Source: Flavobacterium sp. 90 (lineage in GTDB: Bacteria; Bacteroidota; Bacteroidia; Flavobacteriales; Flavobacteriaceae). Taken from it: a DNA stretch of 64,000 bases. Shown here piece after piece: positions 7,454 to 16,259 of the stretch. How positions within the stretch are numbered: position 1 is the stretch's first letter; each line of letters starts with the position of its first letter. Below the pieces are notes generated by a model. It was given only the letters and a program-made list of their open reading frames with translations, searched no databases and was not told the DNA's origin. The DNA lies in the NCBI RefSeq assembly GCF_004339525.1, contig NZ_SMGE01000001.1:3472001-3536000 (forward strand), written 5' to 3'. Both the position numbers and the translations under genes were made by a program.

Positions 7454-9583
7454 CTATATCGCCGATTGAACAAGACGAATAAATTCGGCCTTATAACCTT
7501 CAGAATCTTTTGATAATCCTTGTTTTGCTAATTTTAGAATGTCATCAGACGATTTATTCGAAATAAGTTTTGAATCTCTCAATTTCAATCCAAACCATGC
7601 AACCGCAGTACTAAATTTAAAATCATCTGAAGCTTTGTTTAAAGCAACCGATTTGTTCTCAATTACATTTACCATTTCGATACTTTTATCGCCGTCAGGT
7701 TTTTTGTAGCGAAATTTTATTGTTGCAAGTTCATTACTATAATTACTTCCGGTTTCCTGTACTTTAGTATATTTTAAAGCATCAGGTTGTTGGTTCAGAT
7801 AATCGCTTTCGACACCTGCCGGAATAATTTCGTATAAAGCCGTCACAGTATGATTACTTCCTAATTCGCCTGCGTCAATTGCGTCGTTTTTAAAATCTTC
7901 CGGACGTAGTTTTCGGTTTTCATATCCAATTAAACGATACGCCTGAACTTGTTTCGGATTAAATTCTATCTGGATTTTCACATCTTTTGCAATAGCAAAC
8001 ATCGAGCCTTTGAATTCTTTTCCTAAAAAACGATTTGCTTCCTGAATATTATCAATATAAGCATAGTTTCCGTTTCCTTTATCGGCCAAGGTTTCCATTT
8101 TACTGTCTTTATAATTCCCCATTCCGTAGCCCAGACAAGTTAAGAAAACCCCCGTTTTTCTTTTTTGTTCAATCAATTTTTCCATATCAGAATTTGAAGA
8201 ACTTCCAACATTAAAATCACCATCAGTTGCCAGAATTACTCGATTGTTCCCGCCTTTAATAAAGTTCTCTGCAGCAATTTTATAAGCCAATTCTATTCCG
8301 GCGCCACCAGCAGTACTTCCTCCAGCTTGTAAATTTTCTAAAGCATCATTTATAGTTTCTTTCTCATCTCCGGAAGTTGGAGGCAAAACCATTCCGGCTG
8401 CTCCGGCATAAACAACGATTGCAACTTTATCTTTTGCTCTTAATTCGTTTACCAGAATCTTCATGGATTGTATTAATAAAGGCAGTTTGTTAACATCTTC
8501 CATAGAACCGGAAACATCAATTAAGAAAACCATATTTGAAGCCGGCAAATTCTCTGTAGTAATATTTTTTCCTTGCAAACCAATTCTAAGGATCTGATTT
8601 TTTGTATTCCAAGGAGAATCGCTTAATTCAGTATTGATCGAAAAAGGATGCTGATCTTTTGGCTGAGGATAATTGTATTTAAAGAAATTTACCATTTCTT
8701 CAACACGAACGGCGTCTTTAGGAACCGCTTGTCCATTATTGATGAAACGTCTGATATTAGTATAAGAAGCATTGTCAACATCGATAGAAAAAGTAGAAAG
8801 AGGTGCCGTTTTTGGGCTTTCGAATGCATTTTCTACAAAAGCGTCATAATCTTCCTGATTTGTCGAAACTGGTGGAGTAGGATGTAGAATATTCAATTTG
8901 GCATCAAGTTCTTTCTCCGTAAGATTTTTATAAATTCCGCTTTTAGTTTCTAAAACAACAACACCATTTGAAGCTTTATTTCCATAAACAGCTGTTGCAT
9001 CTTTATCTTTTAAAACTTTAACATCCTGAACATCGTTTGGATTAATTTTAGCAAATTGTTCCGACTTTACTGGAATTCCATCAAGAATATACAAAGGTTC
9101 ATTTTTAGCTAAAATTGGTGATGCGTCTCTAATTGCTTCATTTTGATTTGAATCGTATTGAACATATCCAGATGAAACAGCAACACCGGCAACTACACCC
9201 TTAGCCGTTTGGTAAGAAGCTTGAGTAGTTACTTTTCTATTTTTTTTCGAACCTGTATAAGCAGTAACGACAACTTCTTGCATATTTTGATTTTCTTCAT
9301 GTAATTTAACATCGATAATGTTTTTGTCTGCAACAGTTTCTGTTTGAGATTTATATCCAATAAAGCTGAACAATAAAACATCGCCTTTTTTAGCCTTAAT
9401 ACTATATTTTCCGTCAAAATCACTATATGCTGCTATTTTTGTCTTTTTCACCTGGATTGTCACACCTGGAATTGCCTGTCCGCTTTCATCTGAAATCGTT
9501 CCTGTAATTGTTTTTTCCTGTGCTGATACTACGAAACATATAAGCATAGAAAGGGCTAATGAAATAAGTTTTACGTTTTTCAT
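7454..9583 (-). CDS. Secreted von Willebrand factor A protein with carboxypeptidase-regulatory and TonB-plug-like domains
   Basis: A 709-residue exported protein (signal peptide about 1-21, ending SAQ). Next comes a CarboxypepD_reg-like beta sandwich (about 24-95, GTISDESGQAIPGVTIQVK), then a TonB-receptor plug-like segment (about 160-215, LYILDGIPVKSEQ...DATAVYGNKASNGVVVLETK). The C-terminal two thirds are a von Willebrand A domain of the YfbK type with an intact MIDAS DVSGS (D356, S358, S360), a conserved ATDGDFNVG, and a trailing DUF3520-like region. YfbK-type proteins often sit beside ECF sigma factors, as here: it is the third gene of an operon with a sigma factor and an anti-sigma-like protein. 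Its ligand is unknown. No outer-membrane barrel follows the plug. Confidence 0.85.
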   Translation of the reverse strand: MKNVKLISLALSMLICFVVSAQEKTITGTISDESGQAIPGVTIQVKKTKIAAYSDFDGKYSIKAKKGDVLLFSFIGYKSQTETVADKNIIDVKLHEENQNMQEVVVTAYTGSKKNRKVTTQASYQTAKGVVAGVAVSSGYVQYDSNQNEAIRDASPILAKNEPLYILDGIPVKSEQFAKINPNDVQDVKVLKDKDATAVYGNKASNGVVVLETKSGIYKNLTEKELDAKLNILHPTPPVSTNQEDYDAFVENAFESPKTAPLSTFSIDVDNASYTNIRRFINNGQAVPKDAVRVEEMVNFFKYNYPQPKDQHPFSINTELSDSPWNTKNQILRIGLQGKNITTENLPASNMVFLIDVSGSMEDVNKLPLLIQSMKILVNELRAKDKVAIVVYAGAAGMVLPPTSGDEKETINDALENLQAGGSTAGGAGIELAYKIAAENFIKGGNNRVILATDGDFNVGSSSNSDMEKLIEQKRKTGVFLTCLGYGMGNYKDSKMETLADKGNGNYAYIDNIQEANRFLGKEFKGSMFAIAKDVKIQIEFNPKQVQAYRLIGYENRKLRPEDFKNDAIDAGELGSNHTVTALYEIIPAGVESDYLNQQPDALKYTKVQETGSNYSNELATIKFRYKKPDGDKSIEMVNVIENKSVALNKASDDFKFSTAVAWFGLKLRDSKLISNKSSDDILKLAKQGLSKDSEGYKAEFIRLVQSAI

Positions 9584-9618
9584 GGTAGTAATTTTTAAAT
9601 TAAAAAAATGTTTTTTTG

Positions 9619-10590
9619 CTAGTTTTTAGCGGCTGGTTTTCCTGTTTTAGTAGTAATAATTACAACTCCTTTTTTTCCTTTTTCGCCATATTTTGATGTA
9701 GCTTCCAGATCTTGAAGTACAGTAATGGTTTTAATTTCCTGTTTGTTCAAAGGAGCATAAGGACTTGTTGGATTTGTACCAAATAAATCATTTTCAGAAT
9801 AATAGATGCCATCAATAATATACAAAGGCTGATCTAATATAACTAGAGAGTCTACATTTTCCGGCTGTAAATTTGGAAGTTCTCTCTGCATCATTTTATC
9901 TCTCTTCTCATCGTCGCTATGAGACATTGCATTGCCGTTTAAAACAATTAAGGGTGCGCTTTTTTTAGCCATCGAAGCTTGTTTTTCTGCTGCATACGCA
10001 ACTTTAGCAGATTCTCTTTGTACAATTTTTCCATATCCAAAATTTTGTACATCTTTTGCATTATCGGTTGTGGTTTCTTCTTCAACATTAGAATAACCGG
10101 ATTGTGAAGATACTGGCGCGGCAATTTGACCCGCAACAGGCGCAGCAGCTACGTCTGCAGCAATAGCATTACTTACAGGAACTTGAACTTCTTGTAAAGC
10201 TACTTGTGGTTCGGCATTAATTGGCATTTCTATGATTTTTGCAGCTTCTTCTTTGGAAATTAATGGAGAATCTGTGGCAACAACAGCTTTATTTTTTTCT
10301 AAAACAGGATTCTGGATTGTTTCTTTGGAATCTTCATTTACCACAACTTTCGGATTTTGAGTTGTATTGATTTTGTCTGATTTCAGAAACTGAACTCCCA
10401 ATGAGATTAATAATAAAAGTGAAGCAGCGATTGCAATTTTTTTCCATAGCGAAATGGCTTTTTTATCTTCTTTTTTGTCCAGTTTGTCTTCCAGACGCGA
10501 CCAGACTTTTTCCATTCCTGGAAAGTCTTTTGATTCCGCGTTGTGTGCGGCATCTTTAAATTTATCGAATATTTTATCTTGATTGTCCAT
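9619..10590 (-). CDS. Single-pass membrane protein, probable anti-sigma-like partner with plug-like C-terminus
   Basis: A 323-residue protein with a cytoplasmic N-terminus of about 50 charged residues, one membrane helix (about 51-69, IAIAASLLLLISLGVQF), a long Ala/Val/Gln-rich periplasmic linker and a compact C-terminus. That C-terminus (LYIIDGIYYSENDLF...ATSKYGEKGKKGVVIITTKTG) resembles the plug-like segment of the neighbouring von Willebrand protein. Position two bases from the sigma-factor gene and the N-in/C-out topology suggest it holds the sigma factor at the membrane. It lacks an obvious zinc anti-sigma HxxxCxxC motif, so the anti-sigma role is inferred from context only. Confidence 0.65.
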   Translation of the reverse strand: MDNQDKIFDKFKDAAHNAESKDFPGMEKVWSRLEDKLDKKEDKKAISLWKKIAIAASLLLLISLGVQFLKSDKINTTQNPKVVVNEDSKETIQNPVLEKNKAVVATDSPLISKEEAAKIIEMPINAEPQVALQEVQVPVSNAIAADVAAAPVAGQIAAPVSSQSGYSNVEEETTTDNAKDVQNFGYGKIVQRESAKVAYAAEKQASMAKKSAPLIVLNGNAMSHSDDEKRDKMMQRELPNLQPENVDSLVILDQPLYIIDGIYYSENDLFGTNPTSPYAPLNKQEIKTITVLQDLEATSKYGEKGKKGVVIITTKTGKPAAKN

Positions 10591-10592
10591 GA

Positions 10593-11129
10593 CTACTTTG
10601 CTTTTTGATAATACAATTTGTTTACTAAATCCTTTAGCTTGGTTTTTGCGGCATTCAATTGTGATTTCGATGTGCCTTCGGAAATATTTAGCATTGCAGC
10701 TATTTCTTTATGTCCAAAACCTTCTATGACAAAAAGGTTGAAAACAGTTTTACAGCCGTCCGGAATATGGTTTAGTAAATTCAGTAAATCTTCTTCTTCT
10801 AAAGCGTTAACTTCTTCTGTAAAAGGTTGCGCAAGCAATTTGACATCATCAAGATACATGTTGAAATTTGTATTCTTCTTGATAGTTGCCAAACAATGGT
10901 TGACGGTTATTTTTCGCGCCCAAGCCTCAAAAGCCAGAACTTCTTTGAGTTGTTCCAGTTTTGTGAATATGGTGTAGAAAGCGTCAGCCATAGCCTCTTC
11001 GATTTCTTCTTCCTTTTTAAGGTATCGTTTGCAAACGCGATACAATTTTGGAGCCATATGCTCATAAACCTGACGCTGAGCATCGCGGTTCATTTTTTTG
11101 CAGTTAGAAATTAGCGTTTCGTTTATCAC
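10593..11129 (-). CDS. ECF RNA polymerase sigma factor
   Basis: A sigma-70 family ECF factor. Region 2 is visible as VYEHMAPKLYRVCKRYLKKEEEIEEAMADAFYTIF and region 4 as IPDGCKTVFNLFVIEGFGHKEIAAMLNISEGTSKSQLNAAK with its helix-turn-helix. The frame is open far upstream, but the family pattern xINETLIxNCKK begins at the GTG codon at 11129, giving 178 residues; ATG at 11096 is an alternative. It is first in an operon with the membrane partner (2-base gap) and the von Willebrand protein, and is expected to drive its own operon under an envelope signal. Confidence 0.85.
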   Translation of the reverse strand: MINETLISNCKKMNRDAQRQVYEHMAPKLYRVCKRYLKKEEEIEEAMADAFYTIFTKLEQLKEVLAFEAWARKITVNHCLATIKKNTNFNMYLDDVKLLAQPFTEEVNALEEEDLLNLLNHIPDGCKTVFNLFVIEGFGHKEIAAMLNISEGTSKSQLNAAKTKLKDLVNKLYYQKAK

Positions 11130-11250
11130 AATTGTTGTCTTTCTTATATAGAGAGATGAAAAGATAAAAAGGTTGGGAAGGCAGTGAAAAAAAGTTTTTT
11201 TAAGGCTCAGAGATACAAAGATACAAAGGTTTTTTGTACGCGTGTATTTT

Positions 11251-11353
11251 GTAGAGGCGCGTATTCTGTAGAGACGCACAGCAGTGCGTCTTTGGTTCAT
11301 TATATTTTATGGTGTATATTCTTTGCGGGAGACGCACTGCTGTGCGCCTCTAC
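11251..11353. repeat. GTAGAGACGCACAGCAGTGCGTCT palindrome
   Basis: Left arm GTAGAGACGCACAGCAGTGC... (11268-11291) pairs with ...GCACTGCTGTGCGCCTCTAC (11330-11353); a partial GTAGAGGCGCG copy precedes at 11251. Each arm also holds the small palindrome GCACAGCAGTGC. It fills the gap between the sigma-factor gene and the gene ending at 11399. Confidence 0.75.
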
Positions 11354-11398
11354 ATATATAGGAATGAATATATCTTCTTTATAATTAATTAAAAGAAT

Positions 11399-12025
11399 TT
11401 ATTCTCCTAAACAAATGTCATTATAGAATTCTACAATTTCATTAATTTGATTATAACCCAATTTATTATCTTTTATTCTTTTGACTAAAGAATCGCAGTC
11501 AGCAAAAAAACTTGTTGTCGTTTTTTTCCAATTCGAAAAAACTCCGGAATTTATATAAGTTGGATATTGATCTTTTTTTCTTTTTACATAGAATAATTCT
11601 CGATATTGTTCTGTTCGATAAGCATAACTATTTATGTTATTTGTGCCATGAGTTGATATTGCAGTTTTCTTTGTGATATTGGGATCTGTGAAAATCTGTG
11701 TTTTTTCCATTTTATAAAGATTAACTTCACCTTCAACAATTAGTTCAAGTAATTCCGGATCATCAAAAGAGTTTAGTTTAACGTATTCATAAGTTTGTAC
11801 AATATCAAATCCAATAAATTTGATTTTACTCACATTTTCATAATCCCAAGAATCAGCTTTATCATCAGCAGAAATTTTGAATTTTATTTTGTTGTTTTTT
11901 AAAGAAGCAAGACCTTCGATTGAATCTCCGTCTTTAAAATAAATTATAGCATCCTGTGTTTGAGAATAAGTTTGAAAGCTTATAAAGAATAGGAGTATTA
12001 AAATGCTTTTGTAAAATTGTTTCAT
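11399..12025 (-). CDS. Exported protein of unknown function
   Basis: A 208-residue protein with a signal peptide (about 1-21, LILLFFISFQTYSQ). The mature N-terminus DAIIYFKDGDSIEGLASLKNNKIKFK looks like the short beta module seen in many flavobacterial periplasmic proteins. I do not recognise a family. It is followed by a similar-sized unknown exported or anchored gene ten bases away on the same strand, so the two (11399 and 12035) are probably co-transcribed. Confidence 0.6.
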   Translation of the reverse strand: MKQFYKSILILLFFISFQTYSQTQDAIIYFKDGDSIEGLASLKNNKIKFKISADDKADSWDYENVSKIKFIGFDIVQTYEYVKLNSFDDPELLELIVEGEVNLYKMEKTQIFTDPNITKKTAISTHGTNNINSYAYRTEQYRELFYVKRKKDQYPTYINSGVFSNWKKTTTSFFADCDSLVKRIKDNKLGYNQINEIVEFYNDICLGE

Positions 12026-12034
12026 AAAATGCGA

Positions 12035-12505
12035 TTAATTTTTATTTGCTGTAGTTTGATACCATTTCTCAATCTTTCTAATAGATTCTTCGTCTGTTTT
12101 GGGATTACAATTCAAACCTAAATTGATTTTTGTATTTGAGATATAAGAGTTTAAAAAAATTATTGCAAAACCTCCAATTTCAGCATCTTCAAATGAAAGA
12201 AAGGAGGAGTAAGTATGTTTATATCCACAACATTTTTCTTTGGATCTTATAATTGACATTAAGTATTGAACATCATTTGGTTTTACCCAATTTTCAGGAA
12301 AATCTCCATCCATTGTTACAATATTTATTTGGGTTTTATTATATCTCTCTTTAAAAAGTGTGATAAAGGATTTTGGGTTTAGATCTTTTGCATCTATAGT
12401 TTTAGAGTAGTCTATTTTTACTCTGTTTACTTTAAAATCATAAAACAAATAACCACCAATCAAAAGAATGGAAACTATTAGTAATGAAAGAATTATTTTT
12501 CTCAT
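12035..12505 (-). CDS. Membrane-anchored protein of unknown function
   Basis: A 156-residue protein with an N-terminal hydrophobic segment (about 3-23, IILSLLIVSILLIGGYLFY) and no lipobox, so probably an uncleaved anchor with a periplasmic domain. The domain contains a CC pair (EKCCGYKHTY) and one further Cys (LNCNPKT). No family recognised. It lies directly upstream of the gene at 11399 on the same strand. Confidence 0.6.
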   Translation of the reverse strand: MRKIILSLLIVSILLIGGYLFYDFKVNRVKIDYSKTIDAKDLNPKSFITLFKERYNKTQINIVTMDGDFPENWVKPNDVQYLMSIIRSKEKCCGYKHTYSSFLSFEDAEIGGFAIIFLNSYISNTKINLGLNCNPKTDEESIRKIEKWYQTTANKN

Positions 12506-12597
12506 GGAAACGAGTATTATTTAATTAAGATTCTAAGTCACAAATATTCAAAACGTTGTTAGGGATGAAAAAATTATCAATACGGAATTCTATAAAA

Positions 12598-12769
12598 GTT
12601 CCAAAGGAACGAATTATATTGTAGGGATGGATTTTAATCCATCCTAACGGTTGATAGATAATCTTTGTCATTCCGAGGCACGAGGAAACTCCGTAAGTAG
12701 CTCGATAAAGATTCGCGATTTTGATTGTGGAGTTTCTTGCGGAGTTTCCTCGTGCCTCGGAATGACAAA
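12598..12769. repeat. Composite dispersed repeat: GGATGGATT palindrome plus 30-bp GTCATTCCGAGG palindrome
   Basis: The first part (12598-12646) has GTTCCAAAGGAAC and the palindrome around GGATGGATTTTAATCCATCC. The second part has perfect 30-base arms, 12664-12693 (TTTGTCATTCCGAGGCACGA...) and 12740-12769. The same two modules in the same order lie at 4875-5020. Short open frames through it are not genes. It fills the gap between the genes ending at 12505 and 12813. Confidence 0.8.
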
Positions 12770-12812
12770 AAGCAAGAAGGTCTTACTTAATAAGAAAACT
12801 CAATTTAAAAAT

Positions 12813-13235
12813 CTATTGCTTCTCGTAACTCTTAATTGTATAAATTTTCCCTCCATTTAAAGTAAAATCAGCTAGATTTTGTTCTTTAATTTCTTCTAAT
12901 TTCATTTTGCATTCAGGGCATTTTTTGAAAATTTTATTATTTTCATCACTATGGTTTTTCAAAAAAATCAAATTTTCTCTATTTATAATAAGTTTTAATC
13001 GATTGCTGATTTCATCTTCATTTAAATTACTGTAATTCTGAAATTCATGTAACGTCAGTTTGGTAATAAATAACTCTTTTTTTGCTACTTCAAAAACACC
13101 AATTATTCCAAGGAAATTCATTGCCCAGGAACTTCCGATTATTTTAAAGCATAAAGTTTCTAAATTGCAATTGAAGCACTTAAGATCTATAATCGTTCCG
13201 CTTGATATGTCTTCATCATTAAAATAAAATTTCAT
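12813..13235 (-). CDS. Small protein with two Cys pairs (zinc-ribbon-like)
   Basis: A 140-residue cytoplasmic protein. An N-terminal CFNCNLETLC and a C-terminal CPECK could together bind one zinc ion, as in zinc ribbons. The middle part is helical and charged. No family recognised. It lies five bases downstream of the 117-residue gene at 13241 on the same strand, so the two are probably translated from one message. Confidence 0.55.
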   Translation of the reverse strand: MKFYFNDEDISSGTIIDLKCFNCNLETLCFKIIGSSWAMNFLGIIGVFEVAKKELFITKLTLHEFQNYSNLNEDEISNRLKLIINRENLIFLKNHSDENNKIFKKCPECKMKLEEIKEQNLADFTLNGGKIYTIKSYEKQ

Positions 13236-13240
13236 CTAAT

Positions 13241-13594
13241 TTAAATGTGTTTTTCTAAAATCGTAAAAAAATCCTGCTTAAACTCTATATCTGATTCTTC
13301 GTTCTTTATTCTGAAAGTGCTAATTTCAGGGATTATTCCAATTGAGAAATCTTCTAAATCTGTACTTTTTAAAATCAAATTATAAATAGGCATTGACATT
13401 GTTGTAAATTTCTTGTTGTCATTTTCCTTAAAACTAAATTCTTTTAAAATACCAATAATTTTATTTTTGTTATCTGTATCAAGTAGAATTTCTTTTGGAT
13501 TGACAACATCGTATTTATTAATGATTAACTGGGTAATTTTATTTATGTCAATTAATTTTTTTGACTCTAAAAAATCCAACAATAGTATTCCCAT
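13241..13594 (-). CDS. Small protein of unknown function
   Basis: A 117-residue soluble protein, acidic and helix-rich, beginning MGILLLDFLESKKLIDINKI. An AAAAAAGG run stands directly before the ATG. The five-base gap to the zinc-ribbon-like gene suggests a paired function, such as an immunity or adaptor role, but nothing in the sequence decides this. Confidence 0.5.
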   Translation of the reverse strand: MGILLLDFLESKKLIDINKITQLIINKYDVVNPKEILLDTDNKNKIIGILKEFSFKENDNKKFTTMSMPIYNLILKSTDLEDFSIGIIPEISTFRIKNEESDIEFKQDFFTILEKHI

Positions 13595-13618
13595 CCTTTT
13601 TTGATTTCTTTTATTATA

Positions 13619-14455
13619 CTATTTAAGAGGCAAAGTCAATTTAAAAATCTTAGTTTCTAACAATTCAGTATCATTATCTTCACAAAGTAAAAACTCAATT
13701 TTATCATTTGATTTTTTGTAGAAAGTCAAACCTTCGAATTTATTGGTTGAAGTTATTTTTTGAGTGAAATCTATTTTCATGGTTTTAAGATCAATTCGAC
13801 CAATGAAACTGCCAAGGATTTCGCCGTCGTCGTAGGTTGATTTTGTGTCTTCGGTTGTGGAAAGGAAATAGATTTTATCTTCGACTAAAATAGCATCAGT
13901 AAAACTGGAACGAATACCTTTTATTTTTGGAAGTTTATAATTGGTTGCAACCAATGCAAATTCTTCGCCGAGACTTTTAGCGTGAATCGTGAAAATCGTG
14001 TTTTTGTTTGAAATTCCGTTGCCGCGATTGAATAAATACCAGTTTTCGCCGTCGAAAATTGCGCCTTCGAGATTAAAGTCTTCCGGTTTTATTTCGCCAA
14101 AACTTTGCATTAAACCGTATAAATCGACCAAATTGTTTTTCTGTAATACAGATTTGTTTTTAAGATCAAACTCAATCATCTTGTTTCGGTTTTCTGTCGA
14201 ACCGGAACCAAATACATATAAGGTATCGTTGTGATGTGTTAACGATTCAAAATCCGGTTTTAAGTTTTTTGGAATATTTTGCGTTGGATTGTCAATTAAA
14301 GCGTGTTGGTTTAATTGCTGATTTTGCATGTTGTATTCGTATAAATATCCGCTATTATCGCCTATGATATATAGTGAATCGTTATTGAAGAATAATCCTG
14401 ATGCTGAACCGATTCCGATGATTTGAAATAATATTTCTAAAGTGAATTTTTCCAT
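13619..14455 (-). CDS. Beta-propeller-like protein, possibly DUF6929
   Basis: A 278-residue protein made of repeated strand pairs of the type NDSLYIIGDNSGYLYEYN, DTLYVFGSGST, ENWYLFNRGNG, DKIYFLSTTED and GLTFYKKSNDKIEFLLCEDND. These look like blades of a propeller and end in the conserved KFEGLTF...CEDNDT. I recall this pattern from a family called DUF6929, but I cannot confirm the number. No signal peptide is visible, so it is probably cytoplasmic. It is the second gene of a likely run with the exported protein at 14480. Confidence 0.6.
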   Translation of the reverse strand: MEKFTLEILFQIIGIGSASGLFFNNDSLYIIGDNSGYLYEYNMQNQQLNQHALIDNPTQNIPKNLKPDFESLTHHNDTLYVFGSGSTENRNKMIEFDLKNKSVLQKNNLVDLYGLMQSFGEIKPEDFNLEGAIFDGENWYLFNRGNGISNKNTIFTIHAKSLGEEFALVATNYKLPKIKGIRSSFTDAILVEDKIYFLSTTEDTKSTYDDGEILGSFIGRIDLKTMKIDFTQKITSTNKFEGLTFYKKSNDKIEFLLCEDNDTELLETKIFKLTLPLK

Positions 14456-14479
14456 GAATGTTTTATTTTGTACTCTTTG

Positions 14480-15130
14480 TTATCTTGATTTTATCTTTTT
14501 AAATGTATTATTTTTTTCTGCTTCGGAAGTTATTTTTTCAAGAATGTCAACGATTAATTTACTTTTTAAGTTGATATTATTTTGGTAATTAATATTTATG
14601 AGTTTTTCGTCCTGTTTTTGTAAATCAAATTTATCAAATAGTTTTTGTGTTTTTTTTCCGTTTGTAATTATCTGTAAGATTTGAAAATATGAATTGCCTA
14701 CGCCAATCGTATATTTTGTTTTCTTTGACTTTTCAATAGCTATATATTGGAATGGTTTAACTTTCTCATTTTCAATTATACTTTTATTAGAAGAATAAAT
14801 TTCCCAAAAAGTATCATTTTCTATTAAGATGTTTGAATATTCGTAACAATAATTAATTTTTGAAAAATAGGTTTTTCCTTTTTCTTTCCAAAAGATATAA
14901 ATAGGGTGATTTGTTAAATCATCAAAGCAAACTTCTTTACCGTCATCGGATGAATAATCTATAATTTTAAGATCTCCGGCATGAAAACTTTCATAAGCAA
15001 ATAGAGTGTCTGTCTTTTGAGTTTTAATGAAATCTGAAACGAATTCATTAAGACTATGTTTTTGATTGGTTTGGGCATTTCCAGTGATTTTTACAAACAA
15101 GAAAAGTAAAATTAAAAGCTTTTTGGTCAT
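14480..15130 (-). CDS. Exported protein of unknown function
   Basis: A 216-residue protein with a signal peptide (about 1-19, LLILLFLFVKITGNAQ). The mature part is rich in Lys, Asn and Tyr with no Cys pair or known motif apart from a single Cys at EVCFDD and one at NYCYEY. No family recognised. It is 24 bases upstream of the propeller-like gene on the same strand. Confidence 0.55.
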   Translation of the reverse strand: MTKKLLILLFLFVKITGNAQTNQKHSLNEFVSDFIKTQKTDTLFAYESFHAGDLKIIDYSSDDGKEVCFDDLTNHPIYIFWKEKGKTYFSKINYCYEYSNILIENDTFWEIYSSNKSIIENEKVKPFQYIAIEKSKKTKYTIGVGNSYFQILQIITNGKKTQKLFDKFDLQKQDEKLININYQNNINLKSKLIVDILEKITSEAEKNNTFKKIKSR

Positions 15131-15169
15131 TAAGAATTTTAGTGTTTGATAATGTTCTTTTGAAAATCA

Positions 15170-15262
15170 TTGCCTAGCCCTGATAGTAATGAAAATACTT
15201 TGAGAAGAAATTGTGATTTTTTCTTGACGAAACAAAGCGACCAGCGGAAGCTCTTGTTATGG
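15170..15262. repeat. Diverged copy of the TAGCCCCGATGGAAGCGG repeat family
   Basis: TAGCCCTGATAGTAATGAAAAT near 15174 and AGCGACCAGCGGAAGCTC near 15239 resemble the ends and the variable centre of the elements at 48437, 52413, 53982 and 35847. Only the ends are recognisable, so this copy is old or partial. Confidence 0.4.
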
Positions 15263-15359
15263 CTTAGAAAAATACAATTTATTGAAAAAGTATTGTAATG
15301 AATAGCAGGAATATGCTTCGTAAAATTACTATATTTACTATTATAAAAATTGATAAATT

Positions 15360-16241
15360 ATGAAATCTATTGATCCGAAAGATTTTAAAGTTACAGATAA
15401 AATAAAGTTATCGAAGATTCCGACTTTGCTGGATATCGATGCTGATAGTGACGAAAAAGAAGCCAAACTAGATAAAGTGCAGGCTAAATTGAGTGATTTG
15501 CAAGATGTGATGTATGCACATAATAAGTATAGTGTTTTGATTTGCCTGCAAGGAATGGACACTTCGGGAAAGGATAGTTTGATCAGGGAAGTTTTTAAGG
15601 AATTTAATCCGCGTGGAGTTGTGGTGCATAGTTTTAAAACGCCAAATTCGTCTGAACTGGAACACGATTATTTATGGAGACATTATATTGCGTTGCCGGA
15701 AAAAGGGAAGTTTGCCATTTTTAACCGTACGCATTATGAGAATGTTTTGGTTACGCGTGTGCATCCGGAATATATTTTGGGGGAGAATTTGCCGGGAATT
15801 AATTCGGTTGATGATATCACACCAAAATTTTGGGAAAACAGAATTAAGCAAATCAATAATTTCGAAAAGCATATTTCGCAAAACGGAACTATTGTCTTAA
15901 AATTCTTTTTGCATTTGAGTAAAGAGGAGCAAAGAGAACGTTTGTTACGCCGTTTGGAAGAAGGAAAACACAATTGGAAGTTTTCGCCGGGAGATTTGAA
16001 AGAACGTGAACACTGGAAAGAATATCAGGAATATTATGAGGAAGCAATAAACAAAACGTCGACTGATTATGCGCCTTGGTATATTGTTCCTGCCGATGAT
16101 AAAGAAATGGCACGATATATTGTAGCCAAAATTATCTGGGAAGAAATGCAGAAACATACGGATATTAAGGAACCGGAATTGGACGATAAGATTAAAGCCA
16201 ATATCGAAATGTATAAACAACAATTGAAAAAAGAGCCATAA
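15360..16241 (+). CDS. PPK2-family polyphosphate kinase
   Basis: A 293-residue PPK2 enzyme that transfers phosphate between polyphosphate and a nucleotide. It has the Walker-A-like GMDTSGKDS (65-73), the lid and Walker-B region FNRTHYENVLVTRVHPE, and the conserved LKFFLHLSKEEQRERLLRRLEEGKHNWKFSPGD and WYIVPADDKEMARYIV blocks. This is the single-domain class I/III type. Transcribed alone and closed by a strong terminator that overlaps the stop codon. Start ATG at 15360 is preceded by TATATTTA, one base off a TAnnTTTG box. Confidence 0.92.
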   Translation: MKSIDPKDFKVTDKIKLSKIPTLLDIDADSDEKEAKLDKVQAKLSDLQDVMYAHNKYSVLICLQGMDTSGKDSLIREVFKEFNPRGVVVHSFKTPNSSELEHDYLWRHYIALPEKGKFAIFNRTHYENVLVTRVHPEYILGENLPGINSVDDITPKFWENRIKQINNFEKHISQNGTIVLKFFLHLSKEEQRERLLRRLEEGKHNWKFSPGDLKEREHWKEYQEYYEEAINKTSTDYAPWYIVPADDKEMARYIVAKIIWEEMQKHTDIKEPELDDKIKANIEMYKQQLKKEP

Positions 16242-16259
16242 AGTAAGGCTCTTTTTTTT
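16227..16259 (+). terminator. Rho-independent terminator of ppk2
   Basis: AAGAGCC (16231-16237) pairs with GGCTCTT (16247-16253), extended by A/T pairs and followed by eight T. The stop codon lies in the loop. Confidence 0.85.

Noticed and set aside
11184..11384. Plus-strand open frame of 66 codons
   Set aside because: Encoded by the GTAGAGACGCAC palindrome; no start context and no family.
12651..12860. Plus-strand open frame of 69 codons
   Set aside because: It lies in the GTCATTCCGAGG palindrome and overlaps the 3' end of the zinc-ribbon-like gene on the other strand.
15613..16223. Several overlapping frames within the PPK2 gene, both strands
   Set aside because: Shadow frames of a clearly coding gene with intact motifs.
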